In this document: positions 50,644-59,085 of the stretch, piece after piece
Position numbering within the stretch: position 1 is the first letter of the stretch
Layout of the letters: each line of letters begins with the position of its first letter
Source of the DNA: Roseococcus microcysteis
Lineage (GTDB): Bacteria; Pseudomonadota; Alphaproteobacteria; Acetobacterales; Acetobacteraceae
Reading direction: 5' to 3'
Length of the DNA: 64,000 nucleotides
Assembly: GCF_014764365.1 (NCBI RefSeq)
Contig: NZ_CP061718.1
Span: forward strand, 1,116,001 to 1,180,000
Translations under genes and position numbers: made by a program
Notes under the pieces: model-generated
Database searches by the model: none
Seen by the model: the letters and a program-made list of their open reading frames with translations, nothing else
Told to the model about the DNA's origin: nothing

Positions 50644-51414
50644 TCAGTTCGCCACCACCCGGTTCGCGGGCAGGGAGAGGAAGGCACGCGCGCCCACGCC
50701 GGGTGCGGCCTCCATCACCAGCTCCCCGCCATGGGCGCGCAGCAGGGCGCGGGCGAGCGAAAGGCCCAGCACCAGGCCGCGCGTGCGCGGCTCCTCACCG
50801 CAATGCAGGGTGGGCGAGAGATCATCCACAGCGAGGCCCAGCCCCTCATCCTCCACCACGATGGTGACGCCCTGGGGGGTCTGCACGGCGCGGATGTCAA
50901 TGAAGTCGCCCTCGCCCGTCGCGCGGGCGGCGCGGCAGAGCACCTGCACCAGCGCGCCCCGCAGCGCCCGGGCATCGGCCCGCACCACCAGCGATTCGAG
51001 CACGGGGTCGAGGCGCCAATGGCGCAGCCCGGGGCCGAGTTGGCGCTGCGCGGCTTCCACCGAATCGGCCAGGACGGGGCCCAGGGCGAAGCGCTCATCG
51101 CGCAGGGCGCGCGCGGCGCTGACCACGCCATGCGCCTCCACCACCGCATCGGCGAGGGAGAGGATGCGCCGCGCCTCGGCCTCGAAGCCGGCCCCCGCCT
51201 CGCCGCCCAGCACCTGGGCGCGGCCGAGCAGGCCCAGGCCCAGCCCGTGCACCTCCCGCGCCATGAGGTCGAGGGCGCGGCCGCCGCGGGTGGCGCGTGC
51301 CTCCGCGGCGGCCAGGCGCGCCGTCAGTTGGCGCTGCCGGAAGAGGGACACCACGACCAGGCCCGCCGCGAGGACCAGGAAGGAGAGGCAGAAGAGGATG
51401 GAACCGCTCGACAT
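50644..51414 (-). CDS. Histidine-kinase-like membrane protein with degenerate ATP-binding domain
   Basis: A 256-residue protein. One membrane helix (about 7-24) is followed by a dimerisation-like helix pair containing REVHGLGLGLLGRAQ, which may hold the phospho-accepting His. A GHKL domain follows with G1 VVEDEGLGL and G2 RTRGLVLGLSLARALLRAHGG. The N-box region reads ALVQVLCRAARAT, without the usual Mg2+-binding Asn. It may be a weak kinase, a phosphatase or a ChpT-like phosphotransferase; no response regulator gene is adjacent. Confidence 0.7.
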   Translation of the reverse strand: MSSGSILFCLSFLVLAAGLVVVSLFRQRQLTARLAAAEARATRGGRALDLMAREVHGLGLGLLGRAQVLGGEAGAGFEAEARRILSLADAVVEAHGVVSAARALRDERFALGPVLADSVEAAQRQLGPGLRHWRLDPVLESLVVRADARALRGALVQVLCRAARATGEGDFIDIRAVQTPQGVTIVVEDEGLGLAVDDLSPTLHCGEEPRTRGLVLGLSLARALLRAHGGELVMEAAPGVGARAFLSLPANRVVAN

Positions 51415-51478
51415 GACGCGGAAGATAACTGGGGAGGGTTAAGAAACCCTGGACCGTCTCATCCGGCGAGACTCGGTG

Positions 51479-51516
51479 AAAACGAAAACGCGCCGGCCCT
51501 TGCGGGCGCGGCGCGC
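51479..51516 (-). terminator. Putative intrinsic terminator after rpmB
   Basis: On the minus strand a GC-rich hairpin (GCGCGCCG with CGGCGCG, loop near CCCGCAAGGG) is followed by TTTTCGTTTT. It lies about 30 bases downstream of the rpmB stop. Confidence 0.7.
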
Positions 51517-51544
51517 TTGCTCGGGCTTGCGCCCGTTCGTGCTG

Positions 51545-51841
51545 TCAGGCCGCGGCCTTCTTCGCCTGGGCGCGCTCGACGCGGCGCTTCAGGGTGATGG
51601 CCTCGGCCGGCAGGCGACGGTCCGGCGTGGTGAGCAGGAAGGCGTCGAGGCCGCCATTGTGCTCGATGGTGCGGATGCCGTGCGTCGTCAGGCGGATCTG
51701 GATGGAGGTGCCCAGCACGTCCGACCAGAAGGACTGGTGCTGCAGGTTGGGCAGGAAGCGCCGGCGCGTCTTGTTGTTCGCGTGGCTGACATTGTTGCCA
51801 GACTGAACCGTCTTGCCGGTGATGCCGCAGCGGCGAGCCAT
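51545..51841 (-). CDS. rpmB: 50S ribosomal protein L28
   Basis: A 98-residue L28: [29 protein letters not shown] at the N-terminus, [32 protein letters not shown], and a Lys/Ala-rich tail. Start ATG 51841; the open frame continues upstream through non-conserved codons. Monocistronic, with its own terminator at 51479-51516. Its position near cobT is common in alphaproteobacteria. Confidence 0.96.
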   Translation of the reverse strand: MARRCGITGKTVQSGNNVSHANNKTRRRFLPNLQHQSFWSDVLGTSIQIRLTTHGIRTIEHNGGLDAFLLTTPDRRLPAEAITLKRRVERAQAKKAAA

Positions 51842-51965
51842 GATCGTGATCCCAAACGAAAAGCGCGCGCGGCATACCGCGCGCGGTGTCAATGCGTGGG
51901 GTTGTTTGCGTCAGCCGGCGCGCGAAGTCAAGCGCGCGCGGCGATTCCCGCCCCCGTGGAAGGCC

Positions 51966-52208
51966 TCAGCGCGGCAGGGTCGGAAGCTGGCGCAGCTCCC
52001 CCGCCTCCACGCTCGCCAGCGCCTGGCGCAGCACGCCCGCGATGGAGCGGTCATCCATGCTGCGCGAGAGCAATCCCAGCGCCCCGCCCAGCAGGGCCGA
52101 GGCCGCCGAGACCGGCGCGATGTTCTGCTCCAGCATGTATTCGATCGCCTTGTCCACGACCGAGCCCGCGTGGCTCAGATCCTCGGGCGTCTGTTGCTCC
52201 ATGCTCAT
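51966..52208 (-). CDS. Conserved-looking hypothetical protein, 80 residues
   Basis: An 80-residue protein, acidic at the N-terminus, with one hydrophobic stretch (APVSAASALLGGALGLLSR). Start ATG 52208 is preceded by a GGAAAGAATG context with a reasonable ribosome-binding sequence. No family recognised. Same strand as the ABC exporter upstream and rpmB downstream, but with more than 100 bases on each side, so it is probably independent. Confidence 0.55.
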   Translation of the reverse strand: MSMEQQTPEDLSHAGSVVDKAIEYMLEQNIAPVSAASALLGGALGLLSRSMDDRSIAGVLRQALASVEAGELRQLPTLPR

Positions 52209-52300
52209 TCTTTCCCGGTTACATACGCAGGCCCCGACATGGGGCAGGCGGTGCCGCGACGGAAGGGGGCAAAGCTTACGGCTGCTTCATGTATGGACAA

Positions 52301-52393
52301 CTGATTCACCGCTCCGGCGTCCGTCGGCGCGGATCAGGCGCTGGCTGGGCGACTGATTCACCGCTCCGGCGTCCGCCGGCGCGGATCAGGCGC
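52301..52393 (+). repeat. Two tandem REP-like palindromic units
   Basis: Units at 52301-52341 and 52353-52393, each reading CTGATTCACCGCTCCGGCG, then TCCGNCGGCG, then CGGATCAGGCGC, separated by an 11-base spacer. They differ at one base in the middle. The outer and inner parts form imperfect dyads. The second unit overlaps the restored 3' end of the ABC exporter gene and supplies its TGA. Related copies: 44753-44795, 32141-32157 (half), 33285-33326 and 4567-4601 (variants). Confidence 0.75.
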
Positions 52394-54268
52394 CGGAGGG
52401 AAGTTCGCCCTGTCGCCGCGCACTCATCTCCTCGCCGAAGCGCGCCTCCGCCTCCGCCCGCGCCGCCGCCTCGGCGGCCGCCACCGCATCGGCCTGGCGC
52501 TGCCACATCTGGGCGTAGAGCCCCCCTCCGCGATCAGCCCCGCATGGGTGCCGCGCTCCGCGATGCGCCCCTCCTGCAGCACGATGATCTCATCCGCCTC
52601 CACCACCGTGGAAAGCCGGTGCGCGATGACCAGCGTGGTCCGCCCCGTCGCCACCTGCCGCAGCGCGGACTGGATCTCCTGTTCCGTCGCGGTGTCGAGC
52701 GCGCTGGTCGCCTCGTCCAGGATCAGCACGCGGGGGTTCTTCAGGATGGTGCGCGCGATGGCCACGCGCTGCTTCTCGCCACCCGAGAGCTTCAGGCCCC
52801 GCTCACCCACCCGCGTCTTGTAGCCATCGGGCAGCTTCATCACGAAGTCATGCACCTGGGCGAGCTTAGCGGCCTCGATGACCTCGGCCTCGTTCGCCCC
52901 CGGCCGCCCATAGCCGATATTGTAGGCGATGGTGTCGTTGAACAGCACCGTGTCCTGCGGCACCACGCCGATGGCGTGGCGCAGGCTGTCCTGCGTCACG
53001 CCGCGCACATCCTGCCCATCCACCAGCACGCGCCCGCCCGTCGCATCATAGAAGCGGAACAGCAGGCGCGAGATGGTGGACTTCCCCGCCCCCGTGGGCC
53101 CCACGATGGCCAGCATCCGCCCCGGCGGCACCTCGAAGCTGACGCCCTTCAGGATTTCGCGGTCGGGGCGGTAGTGGAAGCGGACGTCGTCGAACACCAC
53201 GCGCCCCTCCGGCACGCTCAGCGCGGGGGCGCCGGGCGCGTCCTCGACCTCGCGCGGGACATCGAGCAGGGAGAACATCTGCTCCATATCCGTCAGCCCC
53301 TGGCGGATTTCGCGGTAGGCGAAGCCCAGGATGTTCAGCGGCAGGTAGAGCTGGATGAGGTAGGTGTTCACCATCACGAAGTCGCCCACGCTCATCGTGC
53401 CGTTCGCGATGCCGCCGCCGGCCAGCAGCATCACCACCGTCAGCCCCGCCGCCATGATCAGCGCCTGGCCCGCGTTGAGCATGTTCAGCGTGGTCTCGCT
53501 GCGGGTATAGGCGCGTTCGTAGCGCTGCAGGCTTTCGTCGTAGCGCGCGGCCTCGTGGCGCTCATTGTTGAAATACTTCACCGTCTCGTAGTTCAGCAGG
53601 CTGTCAATGGCCTTGGTGTTCGCCTCCTCGTCCATCGCGTTCATCGCGCGGCGGAAGCGCAGCCGCCAATTGGTGAAGATCAGCGTGAAGGCGATGTAGC
53701 CCACGATGGTGACGATGACCGTCAGCGCGAAGCTGACGTCGAACATCCACCACAGGATGCCCGCCACCAGGAAGATTTCCACGATGGTCGGGATGATGTT
53801 GAACAGCAGGAAGTTCAGCGCGATGGCGATACCGCGCGTGCCGCGCTCGATCACGCGCGACAGCCCGCCCGTGGCGCGGTCCATGTGGAAGCGCATGGAC
53901 AGCGCGTGCAGGTGGCGGAACACCCGCAGCGCCACCCAGCGCGCGGCCCGCGCCTGCACCTTGGCGAAGACGGCGTTGCGAAGCTCCGCCAGCCCCGCGC
54001 TCACCACCCGCAGCAGCCCGTAGCCCAGGATGAGCGCGATGGGGATGGCGAGCATGGCCCCCACCCCCTCGCGCGGGGCCAGCGCGTCCACCGCGCGGGC
54101 ATAGGCGATGGGCACCAGCACGCCCGCGGCCTTGGCGAGGATGAGGCAGATCACCGCCACCACCACCCGGACCTTCATCTCCGTCTCGCCGCGTGGCCAG
54201 AGATAGGGGAGGATGGAGATCAGGGCGCTGCGGTGGTTTCCGGGGGGCTTCGGTTGCATCGCAGCCAC
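52386..54268 (-). CDS. ATM1/HMT-type ABC exporter (fused permease-ATPase), C-terminal frameshift
   Basis: A half-size ABC exporter of about 625 residues. Six membrane helices (about 30-310) precede a nucleotide-binding domain with Walker A VGPTGAGKST, signature LSGGEKQRVAIAR, Walker B VLILDEATSALD and H-loop LVIAHRLSTV. The membrane part resembles ATM1/HMT1 exporters of glutathione-linked or Fe-S-related compounds. After IAEGG the frame runs into Arg-rich sequence ending at 52424. One extra base in the six-C run at 52521-52526 restores LYAQMWQRQADAVAAAEAAA and a stop at 52386. All ATPase motifs precede the shift. Confidence 0.88.
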
Positions 54269-54312
54269 ATGGCGCGGAACGCGCAGGTTGGAAAGCGCGG
54301 GCCCGGTGTTAG

Positions 54313-55173
54313 ATGGATGACATGTCCTCCACGCTGATGCGCCACATCCTGGCCTGCAACAACACGCCCTCTCCCGCGCACCTCCTGCCCTTCCGCTTCG
54401 GCGGGCCGCAGGTGGGCTGGGTGTCGAAGGAGCTGGCCCAGGCGCTGACCTTCCTGCCGCAGAGCTTCCATTTCGACGGGGATGGCGTCGCCATGGCGGG
54501 CCGGCTGCGCAGCGCCGGCGCGCGGTCCGACGCCCTGGCCGCCGCCTGCCGCGACCTGGCCAAGCAGGGCTTCCTGCGCATCCGCGGCGAGAATTTCGAC
54601 ATCCGCACGGGCTTCGAGGGGCCGGTGCTGGGCACGCTCGACCGCGGCGCCATCCCCGCCTTCGGCATCATCGGGCATGGCGTCCACCTGAACGGGCTGG
54701 TGCGGCGCGCCGATGGGCTGCATGTCTGGGTGGGGGTGCGGGCGCGCGACAAGGCGGTGGCCCCGGGGCAGCTCGACAACCTGGTGGGCGGCGGGGTGCC
54801 GGCGGGACTGACGCCGGCCGAGACGCTGGTGAAGGAAGCCGCGGAGGAAGCCTCCATCCCCTCCGCGCTGGTGGCGGGCGCCCGCCCCGCCGGCCGCGTC
54901 TCCTACATCCTGACGCTGCCCGAGGGCCTCCGGCGCGACGTGCTGCACGTCTATGACCTGGACCTGCCCGAAGACTTCACCCCCACCCCCAACGACGACG
55001 AGGTGGAGCGCTTCGAGCTCTGGCCCGCCGCCCGCCTGCTGGAGGCGGTGCGCGAGACGGACAGCGTGAAGTTCAACGTGAACCTGGTGCTGATCCACCT
55101 CTTCCTGCGCGAGGGGTTGCTGCCCGAGGCCGAGGCCGCCGCCCTGGCGCCGCTGCTCGACCAGGGCGCCTGA
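54313..55173 (+). CDS. DUF4743/Nudix hydrolase (thiamine-pyrophosphokinase-like)
   Basis: A 286-residue protein. An N-terminal DUF4743-like domain (LMRHILACNNTP to FDIRTGFEG) is followed by a Nudix domain. The Nudix box is GGGVPAGLTPAETLVKEAAEEASIP, with the metal-binding EE pair intact and Lys in place of the usual Arg. Similar proteins, including the C-terminal half of yeast Tnr3, hydrolyse damaged thiamine diphosphates such as oxythiamine-PP; this role is inferred. Start ATG 54313; ATG 54322 is also possible. Divergent from the ABC exporter by 44 bases. Confidence 0.82.
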   Translation: MDDMSSTLMRHILACNNTPSPAHLLPFRFGGPQVGWVSKELAQALTFLPQSFHFDGDGVAMAGRLRSAGARSDALAAACRDLAKQGFLRIRGENFDIRTGFEGPVLGTLDRGAIPAFGIIGHGVHLNGLVRRADGLHVWVGVRARDKAVAPGQLDNLVGGGVPAGLTPAETLVKEAAEEASIPSALVAGARPAGRVSYILTLPEGLRRDVLHVYDLDLPEDFTPTPNDDEVERFELWPAARLLEAVRETDSVKFNVNLVLIHLFLREGLLPEAEAAALAPLLDQGA

Positions 55174-55263
55174 CCCGGCCGGATCGGCCTTGCAACTCAG
55201 GGCCGTATCTGGAAGCCTTCACGCAACCGGGCCGCTTCATGGGCCGCAGGGGAGTGATGCGCC

Positions 55264-56049
55264 ATGCCCTACCTCGCCCTTGGCATGCTCAAGGTGGACA
55301 AGAACGGCTTCGGGGCGAACCCCGCGAACCGTGCCGCCGAGTTCGACATGACGGTCCAGCAGGCGAATGCGATCCTGAAGACCAAGCAGGGCGGCAGGCC
55401 CGGCGTGCGCATGCTGGTGGCGCCCGAGTATTTCTGGTCCGGCTACGGGCAGATCGGCAAGGTGGTGGCGCAGCATGGCCCCCTCGCCATGGACCGCGAC
55501 GACAAGCACGCGATCTATTCGGCGCTGAAATCCACCTCCAAGAAGGCCGGCTCGCTCGTGCTGGTGGCGGGCTCGATCTTCTACCATAAGCCGCAGGGGA
55601 CGAATGACGCGGCCTACAATGTCTGCCCCGTGCTGCGGAACGGCAGCTTCCTGCTGAAGGCCTACAAGGAGTTCGACGACGGCGCCGCGAGCAAGAACCC
55701 AGGCACGCTCGACTACGACACCAAGGACAGCGACCCCTACTTCAAGGTGGAAGGCATCGGCTTCGGCCTCGAGGTCTGCGGCGAGCACGGGCGCCTCGCC
55801 ACCTGGAACGCCACCGCCGGCAAGACCATCCATGTGCAGATCCTGGTGTCCGACAGCATGTCCATCCGCGCGCCCATGGTCGTCGCCACGCGCTATGTCG
55901 CGCAATGCGATATCGGCGGCAGCGCCATGGCGGTCGCGGTCTATCCCGCGGCGGGCCCATTCGGCACGGCCACCGCCATCCCGGCCGAGGGGATTTCCAC
56001 GGCCCAGGTCAATGGCGGCACCGTCCATTACTGGGGCCTGGACATCTGA
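55264..56049 (+). CDS. Divergent nitrilase-superfamily (carbon-nitrogen hydrolase) protein
   Basis: A 261-residue protein with the three nitrilase catalytic positions in order: Glu in MLVAPEYFWSG, Lys in LKAYKEFDDG and Cys in GFGLEVCGEHG. Surrounding sequence is far from common amidases, with unusual Lys-rich segments (SALKSTSKKAGSL) and no C-terminal tail. The substrate is unknown. The AUG at 55264 follows a GGGGAG ribosome-binding sequence. It converges on a small gene only 3 bases away. Confidence 0.65.
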   Translation: MPYLALGMLKVDKNGFGANPANRAAEFDMTVQQANAILKTKQGGRPGVRMLVAPEYFWSGYGQIGKVVAQHGPLAMDRDDKHAIYSALKSTSKKAGSLVLVAGSIFYHKPQGTNDAAYNVCPVLRNGSFLLKAYKEFDDGAASKNPGTLDYDTKDSDPYFKVEGIGFGLEVCGEHGRLATWNATAGKTIHVQILVSDSMSIRAPMVVATRYVAQCDIGGSAMAVAVYPAAGPFGTATAIPAEGISTAQVNGGTVHYWGLDI

Positions 56050-56052
56050 GGC

Positions 56053-56262
56053 TCAGGGCGAGCGTTGGAAGTCCTGCCAGATGTTCTGCGCGGCCTGCAC
56101 CTCGCGCGCCGAGGCGTTTCGCTCCGTCTCAAGATAGGCGCGCAGTTCCTCCCAGGAACCCGCGCCATGGATCCGCCCATCGGCCAGGGCCGCCTGGACG
56201 AAATCGGCCTCGGGTGAATCCTGGAACCTGCACATTTCCAGATAGCCTTTGAACGACACCAT
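56053..56262 (-). CDS. Small YozE-like (SAM-fold) protein
   Basis: A 69-residue protein: SFKGYLEMCRFQDSPEADFVQAALADGRI, WEELRAYLETERNASAREVQAAQNIWQDF. The spacing of aromatic and Leu residues fits the YozE SAM-like family, which has no clear function. Start ATG 56262; the open frame upstream is non-conserved. Its stop is 3 bases from the stop of the convergent nitrilase-like gene. Confidence 0.5.
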   Translation of the reverse strand: MVSFKGYLEMCRFQDSPEADFVQAALADGRIHGAGSWEELRAYLETERNASAREVQAAQNIWQDFQRSP

Positions 56263-56339
56263 ATCGCGAACTCCTTCCGCCACCACAGGGAAGGAACGCG
56301 ATGGGTGCGGGGTGGCTGCACGCGCGCCGCCAGGCGGCG

Positions 56340-57607
56340 TCAAAGCCCCCGGGCGCCGATGTCCCGCCGGCAGAAGCCGCCCGGCCAGTCCACCCGGTCC
56401 ACCGCGGCATAGGCGGCCGCGCGGGCCTCGCGCAGGCTGGCCCCCACCGCCGCCACCCCCAGCACGCGCCCGCCGGCGGCGACCAGCGCGCCATCCTCGC
56501 GCCGCGCCGTGCCGGCATGGAAGATGGTCACATCCGGCACCTGCGCCGCCGCCTCCAGCGCGCGGATCTCGCTGCCCGTGACGGGGGCGGCGGGATAACC
56601 CTCCGCCGCCATCACCACCACGATGGAGGACAGCCCCTCCCACCGCAGGTCGAAATGCGCGAGTTCGCCCTGGGTCGCGGCCAGCAGGGCGGGCAGCAGG
56701 TCGCTCTTCAGGCGCAGCATCAGCGCCTGGCATTCGGGGTCGCCGAAGCGGGTGTTGAATTCCAGCAGCTTGGGTCCCGCCTCGGTCAGCATCAGCCCGG
56801 CGAAGAGCACGCCGCGGAAGGGCGCGCCGCGCCGCGCCATCTCGGCCAGCACGGGGCGGATGCAGGTGGCCATCACCTCCTCCTGCAGCGCGGGCGTGAA
56901 GGCGGGCGGGGGCGAATAGGCGCCCATGCCGCCGGTGTTCGGCCCCGTGTCGCCGTCATGGGCGCGCTTGTGGTCCTGCGCGGCGCCGAAGGGGATGGCG
57001 GAGACACCGTCACAAAGCGCGAAGAAGCTGATCTCCTCGCCCACCAGGCATTCCTCGATGACGACGCGCGCGCCGGCCGCGCCATGGATGCCGGCCTCCA
57101 TCATGTCGGTGACGGCCTCCAGCGCCTCGGCTTCCGTCGTGGCGACGACCACGCCCTTGCCGGCGGCCAGCCCATCGGCCTTCACCACGATGGGCGCGCC
57201 GCGGCCGCGGATATGGGCACGCGCGGCATCGGCCTCGGTGAAGACGGCGTAGTGCGCGGTGGGCGCGCCGGCGGCCACCGCCACCTCCTTGAAGAAGGCC
57301 TTGCTGCCCTCGAGTCGCGCCGCCGCGGCACTCGGGCCGAAGCAGGGAATGCCCGCCGCCGCGCAGGCATCGGCGATCCCCAATGTCAACGGCGCCTCCG
57401 GGCCAACCACGACGAGGTCCACGCGTTCAGACTTCGCAAACGCCACCAGGGCTTCGATGTCCGTGGCACCGATCGCCACGCATTCCGCCACCTCCGCGAT
57501 GCCCGGGTTGCCCGGCGCGCACCACAGCTTGCTCAACAAGGGCGAGGCCGCGATGGCCCAGCACAGCGCGTGTTCCCGCCCCCACCACCCACCACGAGAA
57601 CCCGCAT
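56340..57607 (-). CDS. purD: Phosphoribosylamine-glycine ligase, with apparent N-terminal frameshift
   Basis: About 422 residues after correction. This ATP-grasp enzyme makes GAR in purine synthesis. It has CAPGNPGIAEVAECVAIGA, VVGPEAPLTLGIADACAAAG, GPSAAAARLEGSKAFFKEVA, VVKADGLAAGKGVVVA, LLEFNTRFGDPECQALM and a PurD C-domain. The proper start is ATG 57607 (MRVLVVGGGG). One base is missing from the C run at 57579-57583; adding it joins VVGGGG to REHALCWAIAAS. As written, the frame enters from unrelated codons upstream. purD is normally unique and needed for purine prototrophy, so a sequence error is likely. Confidence 0.93.
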
Positions 57608-57651
57608 GCCACTGCCTCCGCAAAACCCGAAACGTTCCGTATAAGGCCCCA

Positions 57652-59085
57652 ATGGACGGAACCATCTCCAACATCCCGGAATACGGTGTCGGCGAATTGG
57701 CGGGCGCCATCAAGCGCACCCTGGAAGGGAGTTTCGCGCGCATCCGCGTGCGCGGCGAATTGACGGAGGTGAAGCCCTACCCCTCCGGCCACATCTACCT
57801 CTCGCTGAAGGACCAGGACGCCAAGATCGAGAGCGTGGTGTGGAAGAGCGCCGTGCGGAACCTGGGCCTCAAGCCCGAGAACGGCGTGGAGGTGATCGCG
57901 ACGGGCCGCGTCTCCACCTATGGCGACCGCTCGAAATACCAGCTCATCATCGAGAAGCTGGAATATGCCGGCGAGGGCGCGCTGCTGGCGCGCATCGAAC
58001 GCCTGCGCGTGGCCCTGCTCAAGGAAGGCCTGTTCGAGCGCAAGCGGCCCCTGCCCCTGCTGCCCCGCGTCATCGGCGTGGTGACGAGCGAGCGCGGGGC
58101 CGTCATCCAGGACATCCGCACCACGCTGGCCCGCCGCTTCCCGCGCCATGTGATCCTGTGGCCGGTCGCGGTGCAGGGCGAGGGTGCCGCCGCGCAGATC
58201 GCGGCCGCCATCAACGGATTCTCGGCGCTGCCCGCGGATGGCCCCATCCCGCGCCCGGACGTGATCATCGTGGCGCGCGGCGGCGGCTCCCTCGAAGACC
58301 TCATGGCCTTCAACGAGGAGGAGGTGGTCCGCGCCGCCGCCACCTGCACCATCCCGCTGATCTCGGCGGTGGGCCACGAGACCGACACCACGCTGATCGA
58401 TTTCGCCTCCGACCGCCGCGCGCCCACGCCGACCGCGGCGGCGGAGCTGGCCGTGCCCTCCCGCGTCGAGATCGCGGCCGACATCGCGCAGAAATCCGCG
58501 CGGCTGGACCAGGCCGTGCAGGCCCGGCTGCGCGCCGCGCACCTGAACCTGACACGCGCCGAACGCTTCATCCCCGACGCGCCGGCCTTGCTGGCCCAGG
58601 CCCGGCAGCGCCTCGACGACCGGGGCGAAAGGCTGGCCGGCGCCCTGCCCGCCTTGGTGCAGGTGAAGCGCGGGCAACTCGTTCGCGCCGAGGCGGGGCT
58701 GCGCCACCCGCGCGAGATCCTGGCCGCCGCCCGCGCCCAGGTCGCCTCCCTCGCCCAGCGCGCCGATGCCGCCTGGGCGCGCTGCCAGCAGCGCCGTTCG
58801 GCCGCGCCGGCGCTGAGCCGCCTCTCCTCCGCGCCGGTCTCGGCACTGATCCGCGAGCGCGGCGCGCAGCTCGCCGGGCTCTCGGCGCGGCTGGAGGCCG
58901 TCAGCTACCACGCCGTGCTCGCGCGCGGCTTCGCCCTGGTGCAGGACGCCAAGGGGGCTGCCGTCACCACCGCCGCCGCCGTCCGGCCGGGCCAGAAGCT
59001 GCGCCTCACCTTCCAGGATGGGCAGGTGGAGGCCCAATCCGCCCGCGCGCCCAGCGCCGAGGACAAGCAAGGGACGCTGCTATGA
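57652..59085 (+). CDS. xseA: Exodeoxyribonuclease VII large subunit
   Basis: A 477-residue protein. It has an N-terminal OB fold (YGVGELAGAIKRTLEGSFARIRVRGEL, SGHIYLSLKDQDAKI) and a catalytic domain with VIGVVTSERGAVIQDI, DVIIVARGGGSLEDLMAFNEE and ISAVGHETDTTLIDFASD. A long helical region and a C-terminal strand domain (HAVLARGFALVQDAKGA) follow. With XseB it degrades single-stranded DNA to oligonucleotides. ATG 57652 lies 44 bases from the divergent purD start. Its stop overlaps the following M23 gene. Confidence 0.94.
   Translation: MDGTISNIPEYGVGELAGAIKRTLEGSFARIRVRGELTEVKPYPSGHIYLSLKDQDAKIESVVWKSAVRNLGLKPENGVEVIATGRVSTYGDRSKYQLIIEKLEYAGEGALLARIERLRVALLKEGLFERKRPLPLLPRVIGVVTSERGAVIQDIRTTLARRFPRHVILWPVAVQGEGAAAQIAAAINGFSALPADGPIPRPDVIIVARGGGSLEDLMAFNEEEVVRAAATCTIPLISAVGHETDTTLIDFASDRRAPTPTAAAELAVPSRVEIAADIAQKSARLDQAVQARLRAAHLNLTRAERFIPDAPALLAQARQRLDDRGERLAGALPALVQVKRGQLVRAEAGLRHPREILAAARAQVASLAQRADAAWARCQQRRSAAPALSRLSSAPVSALIRERGAQLAGLSARLEAVSYHAVLARGFALVQDAKGAAVTTAAAVRPGQKLRLTFQDGQVEAQSARAPSAEDKQGTLL

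Noticed and set aside
51476-54337. A 953-residue plus-strand frame opposite rpmB and the ABC exporter
   Set aside because: The minus strand encodes rpmB and a clear ABC exporter with all motifs; the plus-strand product is low-complexity.
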